The notes: a model not told the origin generated them from the letters alone. DNA of 64,000 nucleotides from Streptomyces coacervatus (GCF_029223485.1 NZ_JARHTP010000005.1:62001-126000), one strand, 5' to 3'; shown: positions 16,685 to 24,750, numbered from the stretch's first letter. Numbers and translations are program-made.

Positions 16685-18064
16685 ATGACAGCCCCTAGCA
16701 CAGCCCCCGCACCCAGCAGGGGAGGCCGCTGGATCCAGCAGTGGGATCCCGAGGACGAGACCTTCTGGAACGAGACCGGAGAGAAGATCGCCAAGCGGAA
16801 CCTGCTCTTCTCCGTCCTCTCCGAGCACATCGGGTTCTCGATCTGGACCCTGTGGTCCGTGCTGGTGCTCTTCATGGGCCCGGAGTACGGGCTCACCCCG
16901 GCCGACAAGTTCCTGCTGACCTCGATGGTGACCCTGGTCGGCGCCGTCGTCCGCGTCCCCTACACCTTCGCCGTCGCCCTCTTCGGCGGGCGGAACTGGA
17001 CGATCATCTCGGCCAGCCTGCTCCTCATCCCGACGGTCGCCGCGTTCGCGGTGATGAAGCCGGGGACCTCCTTCTCCACCTTCCTGGTGGTCGGCCTGCT
17101 GGCCGGCATCGGCGGCGGCAACTTCGCCTCCTCCATGACCAACATCAACGCCTTCTTCCCGCTCAAGAAGAAGGGCTGGGCGCTCGGGCTCAACGCGGGC
17201 GGCGGCAACATCGGTGTGCCGGTCATCCAGCTGGCCGCCCTCGCGATCATCGGGGCGAGCGGCGGACCGCGTGTCCTGCTCGGGATCTACATCCCGCTCA
17301 TCCTCGTCGCCGCCGTCCTCGCAGCCCTCTACATGGACAACATCGCGTCCGTGAAGAACGACACCGGCGCCGCCAAGGACGCCGCGAAGGACGCACACAC
17401 CTGGATCATGTCCTTCCTCTACGTCGGGACGTTCGGATCGTTCATCGGGTACGCCTTCGCCTTCGGTCAGGTGCTCCAGGTCCAGTTCGGGCGTACGCCG
17501 CTGCAGGCCGCGTACCTCACCTTCATCGGCCCGCTGCTCGGCTCCCTGATCAGGCCCGTGGGCGGCTGGCTCGCCGACAAGTACGGCGGCGCGAAGATCA
17601 CCCTCTTCAACTACGTCGGCATGGCCGCCGCGACCGGGGTGCTGGTCTTCGCCAGCATGCAGAAGTCGCTGCCGCTGTTCGTCTCCGTCTTCGTGGTGCT
17701 GTTCGTCCTCAGCGGGCTCGGCAACGGGTCGACGTACAAGATGATCCCCGGAATCTTCCAGGCCAAGGCCCTCGCCAAGGGGCTGGAGGGTGAGGAGGCC
17801 GCTGCATACGGCCGCCGTCTCTCCGGTGCCTCCATGGGGCTCATCGGCGCGGTGGGTGCGCTCGGCGGTGTCGGTATCAACCTGGCCTTCCGCCAGTCCT
17901 TCCTCACCAACGGGTCCGGCACCGGAGCCTTCGTCGTCTTCCTCGCCTTCTACGCCCTCTGCTTCGTGGTGACGTGGGCCGTATACCTTCGCCGCCCGGC
18001 CGCAGCGGCGCAGTCCTCGGCCGCCGCGGAGGCAAAGCCGCAGCTCAGCTACGCCGAGGTGTGA
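16685..18064 (+). CDS. narK: Nitrate/nitrite MFS transporter NarK
   Basis: A 459-residue major facilitator of the nitrate/nitrite porter family. The N-terminus (GRWIQQWDPEDETFWNETGE) is the usual NarK soluble start. The nitrate signature motifs are present as GIGGGNFASSMTNINAFFP (span 5) and GGGNIGVPVIQ; conserved arginines lie in VRVPYTF and IRPVGGWLADKYGG. Twelve spans can be traced. The ATG at 16685 has GGAGG four bases upstream; the frame is open further 5' but without coding character. A hairpin terminator follows. It sits next to nnaR, a regulator of nitrate/nitrite assimilation, which supports import of nitrate rather than drug export. Confidence 0.92.
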   Translation: MTAPSTAPAPSRGGRWIQQWDPEDETFWNETGEKIAKRNLLFSVLSEHIGFSIWTLWSVLVLFMGPEYGLTPADKFLLTSMVTLVGAVVRVPYTFAVALFGGRNWTIISASLLLIPTVAAFAVMKPGTSFSTFLVVGLLAGIGGGNFASSMTNINAFFPLKKKGWALGLNAGGGNIGVPVIQLAALAIIGASGGPRVLLGIYIPLILVAAVLAALYMDNIASVKNDTGAAKDAAKDAHTWIMSFLYVGTFGSFIGYAFAFGQVLQVQFGRTPLQAAYLTFIGPLLGSLIRPVGGWLADKYGGAKITLFNYVGMAAATGVLVFASMQKSLPLFVSVFVVLFVLSGLGNGSTYKMIPGIFQAKALAKGLEGEEAAAYGRRLSGASMGLIGAVGALGGVGINLAFRQSFLTNGSGTGAFVVFLAFYALCFVVTWAVYLRRPAAAAQSSAAAEAKPQLSYAEV

Positions 18065-18091
18065 CGTAACACCAGCGACATGAAGTCGAAC

Positions 18092-18123
18092 CGAGCCTGT
18101 CACGCACCGTTGACAGGCTCGTT
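18092..18123 (+). terminator. Terminator between narK and nnaR
   Basis: CGAGCCTGTCA (18092-18102) pairs perfectly with TGACAGGCTCG (18111-18121) around an eight-base loop and is followed by TT. It separates the transporter and regulator transcripts. Confidence 0.85.
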
Positions 18124-18180
18124 CGGCATGTAGGTACCGCACTACTGCATGTACGACGACTCGAGTTCGGGACGAGAGCC

Positions 18181-19341
18181 ATGTACGACGAACAGCAGCG
18201 ACCAGACCCGGGCCGGCAAGGCCCCCTGGCCGGATTCACCGTGGGCGTGACCGCCGCCCGACGGGCCGACGAACTGGGCGCGCTGCTGCAGCGACGGGGA
18301 GCCGCCGTCCTGCATGCACCCGCCCTGCGCATCGTGCCGCTCGCCGACGACAGCGAACTGCTGGCGGCGACGAAGGATCTCATCGACCAGGCGCCGGATG
18401 TGGTGGTCGCCACGACCGCCATCGGCTTCCGGGGGTGGGTCGAGGCCGCCGACGGGTGGGGGCTCGGCGAGTCGCTCCTCGACCGGCTGCGCCAGGTGGA
18501 GCTGCTCGCGCGCGGGCCCAAGGTCAAGGGCGCGATACGGGCCGCCGGGCTGACCGAGGAGTGGTCGCCGTCCAGCGAGTCCATGGCGGAGGTGCTCGAC
18601 CGGCTCCTGGAGGAGGGCGTGGAGGACCGCCGTATCGCCGTACAGCTGCACGGCGAGCCGCTGCCCGGGTTCGTGGAGGCGCTGCGGGCCGCGGGCGCGG
18701 AGGTCGTCGGGGTTCCGGTGTACCGGTGGATGCCGCCGGAGGACATCGGGCCGGTGGACCGGCTGCTGGACGCCGCCGTCTCCCGGGGCCTGGACGCGAT
18801 CACCTTCACCAGTGCGCCCGCCGCCGCGTCCCTGCTGAACCGGGCCGAGGAACGCGGGCTGCTGCCCGAGCTGCTCGCCGCCCTCCACCACGATGTGCTG
18901 CCGGCCTGCGTCGGGCCGGTCACCGCGCTGCCGCTGCAGGCCCATGGTGTCGACACGGTCCAGCCCGAGCGTTTCCGGCTCGGTCCTCTGGTGCAGTTGT
19001 TGTGCCAGGAGCTTCCGAACCGGGCGCGGTCCCTGCCCATCGCCGGGCACCGGGTGGAGATCCGCGGCCATGCGGTCCTCGTCGACGGGGACCTCAAGCC
19101 GGTACCGCCCGCCGGGATGTCGCTGCTGCGGGCGCTGTCGCGGCGGCCGGGGTGGGTGGTGGCGCGGGCGGAGCTGTTGCGTGCGCTGCCCGGCGCCGGG
19201 CGCGATGAGCATGCGGTGGAGACGGCCATGGCTCGGCTGCGGACGGCTTTGGGCGCGCCCAAGTTGATCCAGACGGTGGTGAAGCGGGGGTATCGGCTGG
19301 CGTTGGACCCTGCGACTGACGCCAAGTACGCGGACGTGTGA
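18181..19341 (+). CDS. nnaR: NnaR-like regulator: HemD (uroporphyrinogen-III synthase-like) domain fused to winged HTH
   Basis: Residues about 18-260 form a HemD-fold domain (GFTVGVTAARRADELGALLQ, DAITFTSAPAAASLLNRAEE, PACVGPVTALPLQAHGVDTV). Residues about 280-375 are an OmpR/PhoB-type winged helix (GHRVEIRGHAVLVDGDLKPV, PPAGMSLLRALSRRPGWVVA, AVETAMARLRTALG, IQTVVKRGYRLALD). This is the architecture of NnaR, known in S. coelicolor as a co-activator of nitrate and nitrite assimilation genes together with GlnR. Direct adjacency to narK supports this. Whether the HemD part still binds a tetrapyrrole or only senses one is not visible. The sequence CATGTACGAC occurs twice (near 18148 and 18180); only the second is in frame. 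Confidence 0.88.
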   Translation: MYDEQQRPDPGRQGPLAGFTVGVTAARRADELGALLQRRGAAVLHAPALRIVPLADDSELLAATKDLIDQAPDVVVATTAIGFRGWVEAADGWGLGESLLDRLRQVELLARGPKVKGAIRAAGLTEEWSPSSESMAEVLDRLLEEGVEDRRIAVQLHGEPLPGFVEALRAAGAEVVGVPVYRWMPPEDIGPVDRLLDAAVSRGLDAITFTSAPAAASLLNRAEERGLLPELLAALHHDVLPACVGPVTALPLQAHGVDTVQPERFRLGPLVQLLCQELPNRARSLPIAGHRVEIRGHAVLVDGDLKPVPPAGMSLLRALSRRPGWVVARAELLRALPGAGRDEHAVETAMARLRTALGAPKLIQTVVKRGYRLALDPATDAKYADV

Positions 19342-19356
19342 CCCCCGGTGGCCGAT

Positions 19357-19427
19357 CTGGGGGCTCCGCCCCCAGGCCTCCGTTTCGGCCCTTAAGGGGC
19401 CTCGTCCTCAAACGCCGGACGGGCTGA
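19357..19427. repeat. Streptomyces dispersed intergenic repeat with hairpin
   Basis: CTGGGGG-CTCCG-CCCCCAG (19357-19375) forms a tight hairpin and is followed at 19405-19427 by the element TCCTCAAACGCCGGACGGGC-TGA, which I recognise as one of the most common dispersed intergenic sequences of Streptomyces genomes. Together they probably terminate nnaR. Confidence 0.65.
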
Positions 19428-19534
19428 GATGCCGCCCCCCGGTACGAGGGGTTCCGGCCGCGTCGGCGGGCAGGCACTGTAAGAGGGATCGGTTCCTCAG
19501 CCCTCAGGTTCCCGAGCCAGGCGGTGACAGGCAC

Positions 19535-20134
19535 ATGGCACTGGGTACGGCCACGTTCGCGTACGAGCTGCGGTTCGACGCCGGTCGGATCTGTCTCGAC
19601 CTCCTCGCCACCACCCACCCGGAGGAGCGGTTCGACTCGGTTGAGGTGCTGTGCGCCTGGATCACCGGGGCAGGGCTGGTCCCGGCGACCACCCCGCTGG
19701 CGCACGTCGACCCGTCCTGGCTGGTCGGCTTCCGTGAACTGCGCGGACAGATAGGGCAGTTGGTGCGCGGGGGACTTGCGCCGGCAGTGCTCCGGCCGTC
19801 GTACGACATCGCGCTCGCCCGCGTGAACGAGCTCGCCCGTGTCTCGCCGCCCGCCCCCCGCGCCGTGCGGGGCGAGGACGGCTCGCTCGTGCGGGAGCTG
19901 GACGGTCCGCCCGAGCTCGCGGCGCTGCTCGGTGCGATCGCCCGGGATGCCGTGGAGCTGCTCACCGACCCCGTCGCGCGGGCCGGACTGCGGCAGTGCG
20001 AAGGGGACAACTGCCCGATCGTTTACGTGGATTCGTCCCGGGGACGCAGGAGGCGCTGGTGCTCCAGTGAGGTCTGTGGGAACCGGGAAAGGGTGGCCCG
20101 GCATCGCCGGCGGGCGGCTCTGGCGCGCGCCTGA
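19535..20134 (+). CDS. CGNR zinc-finger protein (ABATE-domain putative stress-induced transcription regulator)
   Basis: A 199-residue protein of the family with an N-terminal ABATE domain (FDAGRICLDLLATTHPEERF) and a C-terminal CGNR zinc finger. The finger is complete: CEGDNCP at about 154-160, then RRRWCSSEVCGNRERVARHR. The four cysteines and the CGNR arginine suggest zinc-dependent DNA binding. Function in the cell is unknown. It lies alone between nnaR and the sigma-factor gene. Confidence 0.82.
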   Translation: MALGTATFAYELRFDAGRICLDLLATTHPEERFDSVEVLCAWITGAGLVPATTPLAHVDPSWLVGFRELRGQIGQLVRGGLAPAVLRPSYDIALARVNELARVSPPAPRAVRGEDGSLVRELDGPPELAALLGAIARDAVELLTDPVARAGLRQCEGDNCPIVYVDSSRGRRRRWCSSEVCGNRERVARHRRRAALARA

Positions 20135-20397
20135 CGTCCGGTATGCGGCTTATGGGGGCCAGCTGTCGAAGTGATTTCGATTACACGCCGTTTATCCCAC
20201 CCGTGAACCGGTAAGCGGTTGCGATCTCGCCAGTGTGGCGGAAATGTAAAGATCGCACGGGGGGAATGTGCTCCCATGTCCCCCTCGTCACGTCACCCCG
20301 AAGAAAACTGTCATCTCACTTTGAACATGACCCAGCCCACATCCGTACCCGTGGACGAGCGACCGACTGGGGGAACCCCCGGACATCGGAGGTGGGC

Positions 20398-20973
20398 GTG
20401 CGCAAGGATTCCGTCGTGGCCAATGAACGTGGATCGAGGGCCCGACATCGCATGTCCCAGCCCTCGGAACCGGATGAGGAGCTGATGCGTGCTCTGTATC
20501 GAGAGCACGCCGGACCCCTCCTTGCGTATGTGCTCCGGCTGGTCGCCGGAGATAGACAACGAGCCGAGGACGTGGTCCAGGAGACGCTTATCCGTGCCTG
20601 GAAGAACGCCGGTCAGCTCAATCGAGCGACCGGATCTGTACGCCCCTGGCTGGTGACGGTCGCGCGCCGCATCGTCATCGACGGCCACCGCAGCCGGCAG
20701 GCCCGGCCGCAGGAGGTCGATCCGTCGCCGCTGGAGGTCATTCCCGCGGAGGACGAGATCGACAAGGCGCTGTGGTTGATGACGCTGTCGGACGCGCTGG
20801 ACGACCTGACCCCGGCCCACCGGGAGGTGCTCGTCGAGACGTATTTCAAGGGGCGTACGGTCAATGAGGCGGCCGAGACGCTCGGCATCCCCAGTGGCAC
20901 GGTGCGCTCCCGGGTGTTCTATGCCCTGCGGTCGATGAAGCTGGCACTGGAGGAGCGGGGGGTGACGGCGTGA
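20398..20973 (+). CDS. sigU: ECF RNA polymerase sigma factor (SigU-like)
   Basis: A 191-residue ECF sigma factor. Region 2 spans about residues 28-95 (MRALYREHAGPLLAYVLRLV, AEDVVQETLIRAWKN, VRPWLVTVARRIVIDGHRSR). Region 4 spans about 130-185 (LDDLTPAHREVLVETYFKGR, TVNEAAETLGIPSGTVRSRV, FYALRSMKLAL). The GTG at 20398 is preceded by GGAGG at five bases; an internal ATG at 20452 is the alternative. The stop overlaps the ATG of the anti-sigma gene (TGATG). By context and partner it corresponds to the SigU/RsuA pair of S. coelicolor; the symbol rests on that synteny. The 263-base upstream gap contains an AT-rich stretch (GGAAATGTAAAGATCGC) that may be its promoter. Confidence 0.88.
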   Translation: MRKDSVVANERGSRARHRMSQPSEPDEELMRALYREHAGPLLAYVLRLVAGDRQRAEDVVQETLIRAWKNAGQLNRATGSVRPWLVTVARRIVIDGHRSRQARPQEVDPSPLEVIPAEDEIDKALWLMTLSDALDDLTPAHREVLVETYFKGRTVNEAAETLGIPSGTVRSRVFYALRSMKLALEERGVTA

Positions 20974-21794
20974 TGAGTGTTTACGGGGGAAACCAGGGAT
21001 TCGGTACAGGTGGTTCGGGTATGTCTGGCTCCATGATGGGATCTCCGGGCCCGAGCGAGCACGAAACGGTCGGTGCCTACGCCCTCGGCATCCTCGACGA
21101 CGCCGAGGCATCCGCCTTTGAAGCACACCTCGCGACCTGCGAGTGGTGCGCCCAGCAGCTCGACGAGCTGGCCGGGATGGAGCCGATGCTCGCCGCCCTC
21201 GCGGATCTGCCGGGGACCGGTTCGCCCGCGATCGGGGAGTCCCTGTCCGCCAGGCCCAGCCCACGGCTCGCGGAGAAGCTGGTCGACGAGGTCTCCGAGC
21301 GCCGGGCACAGAAGCGCCGCAAGGGCTTCTACCTGGTGGCGGCCGCGGCCGCGCTGATCATCGGCGGCCCGCTCACGGTCATGGCCGTGAACGGCGGCGG
21401 TGACTCGGGCACGACCGCCACACCGCTGGCGGCCGGCGCCAAGGCGGCCTTCGGCACCATCTCCGACAAGGTCTCGGCCACGGACGCGTCCACCAAGGTC
21501 AAGGCGACCGTGGCGATGGAGCAGAAGGACTGGGGCACCTGGGGCGTCGTCGAGCTCAGCAATGTCAAGGGCCCGCTGAAGTGCTCGCTCATCGCCGTCG
21601 GCAAGAACGGCGAGCGCGAGACCATGTCCTCCTGGTCGGTCCCGAAGTGGGGCTACGGCATCCCGAACGCCAAGACCGAGGAGGCGAAGCAGCCCCTCTA
21701 CGCCCAGGGCGGCGCGGCCTTCAAGCCCAATGAGATCGACCACTTCGAGGTCATGACCTTCCAGGGAAAGAAGCTCGTCGAGATCAACGCGTAG
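20973..21794 (+). CDS. rsuA: Membrane anti-sigma factor (RskA/RsuA-like, zinc-binding ZAS motif)
   Basis: A 273-residue single-pass membrane protein translationally coupled to the sigma gene. The cytoplasmic N-terminus holds the anti-sigma motif H52-x3-C56-x2-C59 (AHLATCEWCAQQLDELAG). A transmembrane helix follows at about 113-135 (GFYLVAAAAALIIGG, PLTVMAV). The extracellular part is an RskA-type domain (MEQKDWGTWGVVELSNVKGP, LKCSLIAVGKNGERETMSSW). Such proteins hold the sigma factor at the membrane until regulated proteolysis releases it. A GTG three bases upstream is an alternative start. Confidence 0.88.
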   Translation: MSVYGGNQGFGTGGSGMSGSMMGSPGPSEHETVGAYALGILDDAEASAFEAHLATCEWCAQQLDELAGMEPMLAALADLPGTGSPAIGESLSARPSPRLAEKLVDEVSERRAQKRRKGFYLVAAAAALIIGGPLTVMAVNGGGDSGTTATPLAAGAKAAFGTISDKVSATDASTKVKATVAMEQKDWGTWGVVELSNVKGPLKCSLIAVGKNGERETMSSWSVPKWGYGIPNAKTEEAKQPLYAQGGAAFKPNEIDHFEVMTFQGKKLVEINA

Positions 21795-21808
21795 CGTACG
21801 TAGCTTTG

Positions 21809-21864
21809 CCGGGCCCCCTTCGCGTACGGTTGACGGCTGCCATGCACGTCAGAAGGGGGCCCGG
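21809..21864 (+). promoter_or_regulatory. 13-bp perfect inverted repeat covering the helD ribosome binding site
   Basis: CCGGGCCCCCTTC (21809-21821) and GAAGGGGGCCCGG (21852-21864) are perfect reverse complements separated by 30 bases. The left arm begins 15 bases after the anti-sigma stop. The right arm contains the purine-rich ribosome binding site (GAAGGGGG) and reaches the first base of the GTG start at 21864. If transcribed through, the stem would hide the start. It may instead act as a terminator for the sigma/anti-sigma operon. Confidence 0.65.
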
Positions 21865-24404
21865 TGGGCGCTCAGGCTCAACAGGAAACCGCCGTCGGCT
21901 CGGATCACGACTCTGTACGCGACCGAGAGATCAGCGTCGAACAGGAACACCTCGACCGGGTGTACCGGCGTCTTGAGGAGAAGATCCACGAGGCCGAGTT
22001 CCTTATGAACGACGCGGCCAAGCGCGGCCAGGTCGGCACGCCCGGCGCGCTCGCCGAACGGGACGCCCAGGTCTTCCGGGCGGGTGTCCATCTCAACCGG
22101 CTCAACAATGAATTCGAGGACTTCCTCTTCGGGCGGATCGACCTGCTGCTCGGCAAGGACGGCAAGAAGGGGCCCGACGGCGCCTACACCGCCGTAGAGC
22201 CTGCCGATGGTGCCGTGCGGGACGACGACACCGCCGACATCGCCGAGACCCTGCACATCGGGCGCATCGGTGTCCTGGACTCCGAGTACGCACCGCTCGT
22301 CATCGACTGGCGGGCGCCCGCCGCCGCCCCCTTCTACCGCTCCACCCCCGTCGACCCCGGCCGGGTAGTGCGCCGCCGCGTCATCCGCTCCAAGGGGCGC
22401 AAGGTCCTGGGCGTAGAGGACGACCTGATGCGCCCCGAGCTCAAGGCCACCCTCGACGGCCACGAGCTGCCCGTCATCGGCGACGGAGCCCTGATGGCAG
22501 CCCTCGGCCAGGCCCGCAGCCACACCATGCGGGACATCGTCGCCTCCATCCAGGCCGAACAGGACCTGGTCATCCGCGCCCCCGCCGCCTCCGTGACCTA
22601 CGTCGAGGGCGGCCCCGGGACGGGCAAGACGGCCGTGGCACTCCACCGCGCCGCCTACCTGCTCTACCAGGACCGGCGCCGGTACGCGGGCGGCATCCTG
22701 ATCGTCTCCCCGACCCCCCTGCTCGTGGCCTACACCGAGGGCGTCCTCCCCTCCCTCGGCGAGGAGGGCCAGGTCGCCATCCGCGCCATCGGCTCGCTCG
22801 TCGACGGCACGGAGGCCACGCTGTACGACGCCCCGTCCACCGCCCGCGCCAAGGGCTCGTACCGCATGCTCAAGGTCCTGCGGAAGGCGGCGCGGGGGGT
22901 GCTTGAGCTGGGGCCGGGCGCCGGCCCCGGCAGTCCGGCGGCGTCCGGCTCGGGCGCGACTGGCGCGAACGGCACCGGCTCCGGCGCGAATGGCCGGAAC
23001 GGCACCGGCTCCGGCGCGAATGCCCGGCGCGGCACCGGCTCCGGAACCGCTTCGGCCTCGGACCCCGGCCGTTCCCGCTCCGCATCGGCTCCTGGCGCCG
23101 CCGGTTCCGGTCAGCTCGCCCTCGGTGACGAAGACGAAGCAGCCGTAGCCCCCGCCGGTCCTCCCAACCGTCTCCGCGTGGTCGCCTTCGGACGCCGCCT
23201 GGAGCTGGAGGCCGGCGCGCTGGAACGCGTCCGCCGTAACGCACTCGGCGGCACGGCCCCCGTGAACCTGCTGCGTCCCCGCGCCCGCAAGCTCCTCCTG
23301 GACGCCCTGTGGGAGCAGTCCGGCGCCGCCACCCGCCACAGCGACCCGGAACTCGCCGCCGAGCTGCGGTCCTCCTTCGACGAGGACATCACCTCCGAGG
23401 ACAGCTTCATCGCGTTCCTCGACGCCTGGTGGCCCGAGCTGACGCCTAAGGCCGTCCTCGCCGCCATGTCCGACGAGCGGCGCCTGGGCCGCTGGGCCCG
23501 CCGGATCCTCAACCCCGGCGAGGTCCGCAGAGTGGCCCGCTCGCTCAGACGCGACGGCCACTCGGTGCACGACATCGCCATGCTCGACGAGCTCCAGTCG
23601 ATCCTCGGCACCCCGGCCCGCCCGAAGAAGAAGCGCGAACTGGACCCGCTCGACCAGCTCACCGGCCTGGAGGAGCTGATGCCGGTCCGCGAGGAGTCGC
23701 AGCGCGAGCGCGCCGAGCGCCTCGCGCAGGAGCGCACCGAGTACGCCCATGTCATCGTCGACGAGGCCCAGGACCTCACACCGATGCAGTGGCGCATGGT
23801 CGGCCGCCGCGGCCGGCACGCCACCTGGACGGTCGTGGGCGACCCGGCCCAGTCCTCCTGGTCCGACCCCGACGAGGCGGCCGAGGCGAGGGACGAGGCC
23901 CTGGGCACCCGCCCCCGCCGCCGCTTCGAGCTCACCGTCAACTACCGCAACCCGGCCGAGATCGCCGAGCTCGCGTCCAAGGTGCTGGCCCTCGCCATGC
24001 CGGGCTCCAAGTCCCCGTCGGCCGTCCGCTCCACCGGCGTCGAACCGCGCTTCCGCGTCGTACGGGACTCCCTCGCGCAGACCGTCCGCGAGGAAGCCGC
24101 CCGCCTCCTCGACCGCGTCGACGGCACCGTCGGCGTGGTCGTCGCCATGCAGCGCCGCGAGGAGGCGGCCCGGTGGCTGGCAGGGCTCGGCGACCGGGTG
24201 GTGGCCCTCGGCAGCCTGGAGGCGAAGGGTCTGGAGTACGACGCGACGGTCGTCGTCTCGCCCGCCGAGATCGCGGACGAGTCCCCGGCGGGCCTGCGCG
24301 TGCTGTACGTCGCCCTCACCCGCGCGACCCAGCAGCTGACCATCGTCTCCGCAGACCGGGACGAGCCGGACACGAACGGAGTGCCCGACCTGCTCCGGGA
24401 CTGA
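21864..24404 (+). CDS. helD: HelD-family RNA polymerase-associated ATPase (UvrD/Rep-like)
   Basis: An 846-residue superfamily-1 ATPase of the HelD type, which removes stalled RNA polymerase from DNA and, in actinobacteria, can displace rifamycins. The N-terminal coiled coil that enters the polymerase secondary channel is visible (EQEHLDRVYRRLEEKIHEAE). Walker A is GGPGTGKT (249-256). Walker B is VIVDEAQDLTPMQW (about 630-643). Further helicase motifs: WTVVGDPAQSSW, TVNYRNPAEIAELA, SLEAKGLEYDATVVVSPAEI, LYVALTRATQQL. A low-complexity Gly/Ser/Ala/Asn insert at about 350-415 splits the 1A region and accounts for the extra length. The GTG start lies inside the inverted repeat at 21852-21864. No rifamycin-associated element was found upstream. 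Confidence 0.87.
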   Translation: MGAQAQQETAVGSDHDSVRDREISVEQEHLDRVYRRLEEKIHEAEFLMNDAAKRGQVGTPGALAERDAQVFRAGVHLNRLNNEFEDFLFGRIDLLLGKDGKKGPDGAYTAVEPADGAVRDDDTADIAETLHIGRIGVLDSEYAPLVIDWRAPAAAPFYRSTPVDPGRVVRRRVIRSKGRKVLGVEDDLMRPELKATLDGHELPVIGDGALMAALGQARSHTMRDIVASIQAEQDLVIRAPAASVTYVEGGPGTGKTAVALHRAAYLLYQDRRRYAGGILIVSPTPLLVAYTEGVLPSLGEEGQVAIRAIGSLVDGTEATLYDAPSTARAKGSYRMLKVLRKAARGVLELGPGAGPGSPAASGSGATGANGTGSGANGRNGTGSGANARRGTGSGTASASDPGRSRSASAPGAAGSGQLALGDEDEAAVAPAGPPNRLRVVAFGRRLELEAGALERVRRNALGGTAPVNLLRPRARKLLLDALWEQSGAATRHSDPELAAELRSSFDEDITSEDSFIAFLDAWWPELTPKAVLAAMSDERRLGRWARRILNPGEVRRVARSLRRDGHSVHDIAMLDELQSILGTPARPKKKRELDPLDQLTGLEELMPVREESQRERAERLAQERTEYAHVIVDEAQDLTPMQWRMVGRRGRHATWTVVGDPAQSSWSDPDEAAEARDEALGTRPRRRFELTVNYRNPAEIAELASKVLALAMPGSKSPSAVRSTGVEPRFRVVRDSLAQTVREEAARLLDRVDGTVGVVVAMQRREEAARWLAGLGDRVVALGSLEAKGLEYDATVVVSPAEIADESPAGLRVLYVALTRATQQLTIVSADRDEPDTNGVPDLLRD
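22971..23044. repeat. 30-bp tandem repeat (about 2.5 copies) inside helD
   Basis: Units at 22971-23000, 23001-23030 and a partial one at 23031-23044 begin GGCACCGGCTCCGGCGCGAA and differ at a few bases near the 3' end. They encode GTGSGANGRN-like repeats, a flexible in-frame linker within the ATPase. Slippage here could change linker length by 10 residues per unit. Confidence 0.85.
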
Positions 24405-24507
24405 TCGGACCGGCCGACCGGACCGGATCTGACGGCCGACCGGATTAGAACCGGATGAACTCTCGGTACGGGAATGGCCTTACGGGATCTGTTTGTTAGC
24501 CTGGGTG

Positions 24508-24642
24508 TGGCACCGGCCCGATCCAAGCCCCCGGGCCCAACCTTCGTCGCTACGAGCGACCACTTGCCGCGAGGCGAGCATGGCGGGTCGGTGCCACTGA
24601 ATTCTCCGGAGGCCCGCGTCCAATGTGACGCGGGCCTCTTTT
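24508..24642 (+). ncRNA. Candidate structured RNA: multibranched stem closed by a 13-bp helix, with its own terminator
   Basis: TGGCACCGGCCCG (24508-24520) pairs with CGGGTCGGTGCCA (24584-24596), 13 pairs with one G-U. Enclosed are GTCGC-TACGA-GCGAC (24546-24560), a six-pair hairpin CTTGCC-GCGA-GGCGAG (24563-24578) capped by a GNRA tetraloop, and a possible small GCC-CCCG-GGC stem (24527-24536). A classical T-tailed terminator follows at 24609-24642. A -10-like TAGCCT at 24497-24502 would start the RNA at about 24508. The terminator ends about 108 bases before the malic-enzyme start, so it is either a stand-alone small RNA of about 135 nt or a leader/attenuator of that gene. I could not match it to a riboswitch class from memory. 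Confidence 0.6.
24609..24642 (+). terminator. Rho-independent terminator of the candidate RNA
   Basis: GAGGCCCGCGTC (24609-24620) pairs perfectly with GACGCGGGCCTC (24627-24638) around CAATGT and is followed by TTTTGTTGT. It lies over 200 bases after the helD stop and before the malic-enzyme gene. Confidence 0.93.
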
Positions 24643-24750
24643 GTTGTGAACAAAACGATCGCAATCCAGCGCGGCTAACGCCTACTCGGCAGTAGGTGCG
24701 ACCATCGGACGGCATACCCAGCGTCACGGTGAAAGCAGAGGAAGTCGGCC

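Noticed and set aside
21790..21863. Rifamycin-associated element upstream of helD
   Set aside because: No sequence resembling the known inverted-repeat element was found; only the 13-bp GC-rich repeat is present.
22971..23044. Tandem repeats as a CRISPR array
   Set aside because: Units are contiguous, without unique spacers, and lie in frame within helD.
21849..23819. 656-codon open frame on the minus strand
   Set aside because: Entirely antisense to helD, whose motifs are intact; long opposite-strand frames are a by-product of GC-rich codon use.
24470..24497. GGGAAT-N19-GTT resembling a SigR promoter before the candidate RNA
   Set aside because: Spacing is one base longer than the usual N18 and a TAGCCT -10 better fits the start of the RNA helix; not claimed.
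24474..24695. 73-codon plus-strand frame over the candidate RNA
   Set aside because: Its sequence is fully explained by RNA helices and a terminator; no ribosome binding site and Arg/Pro-rich translation.
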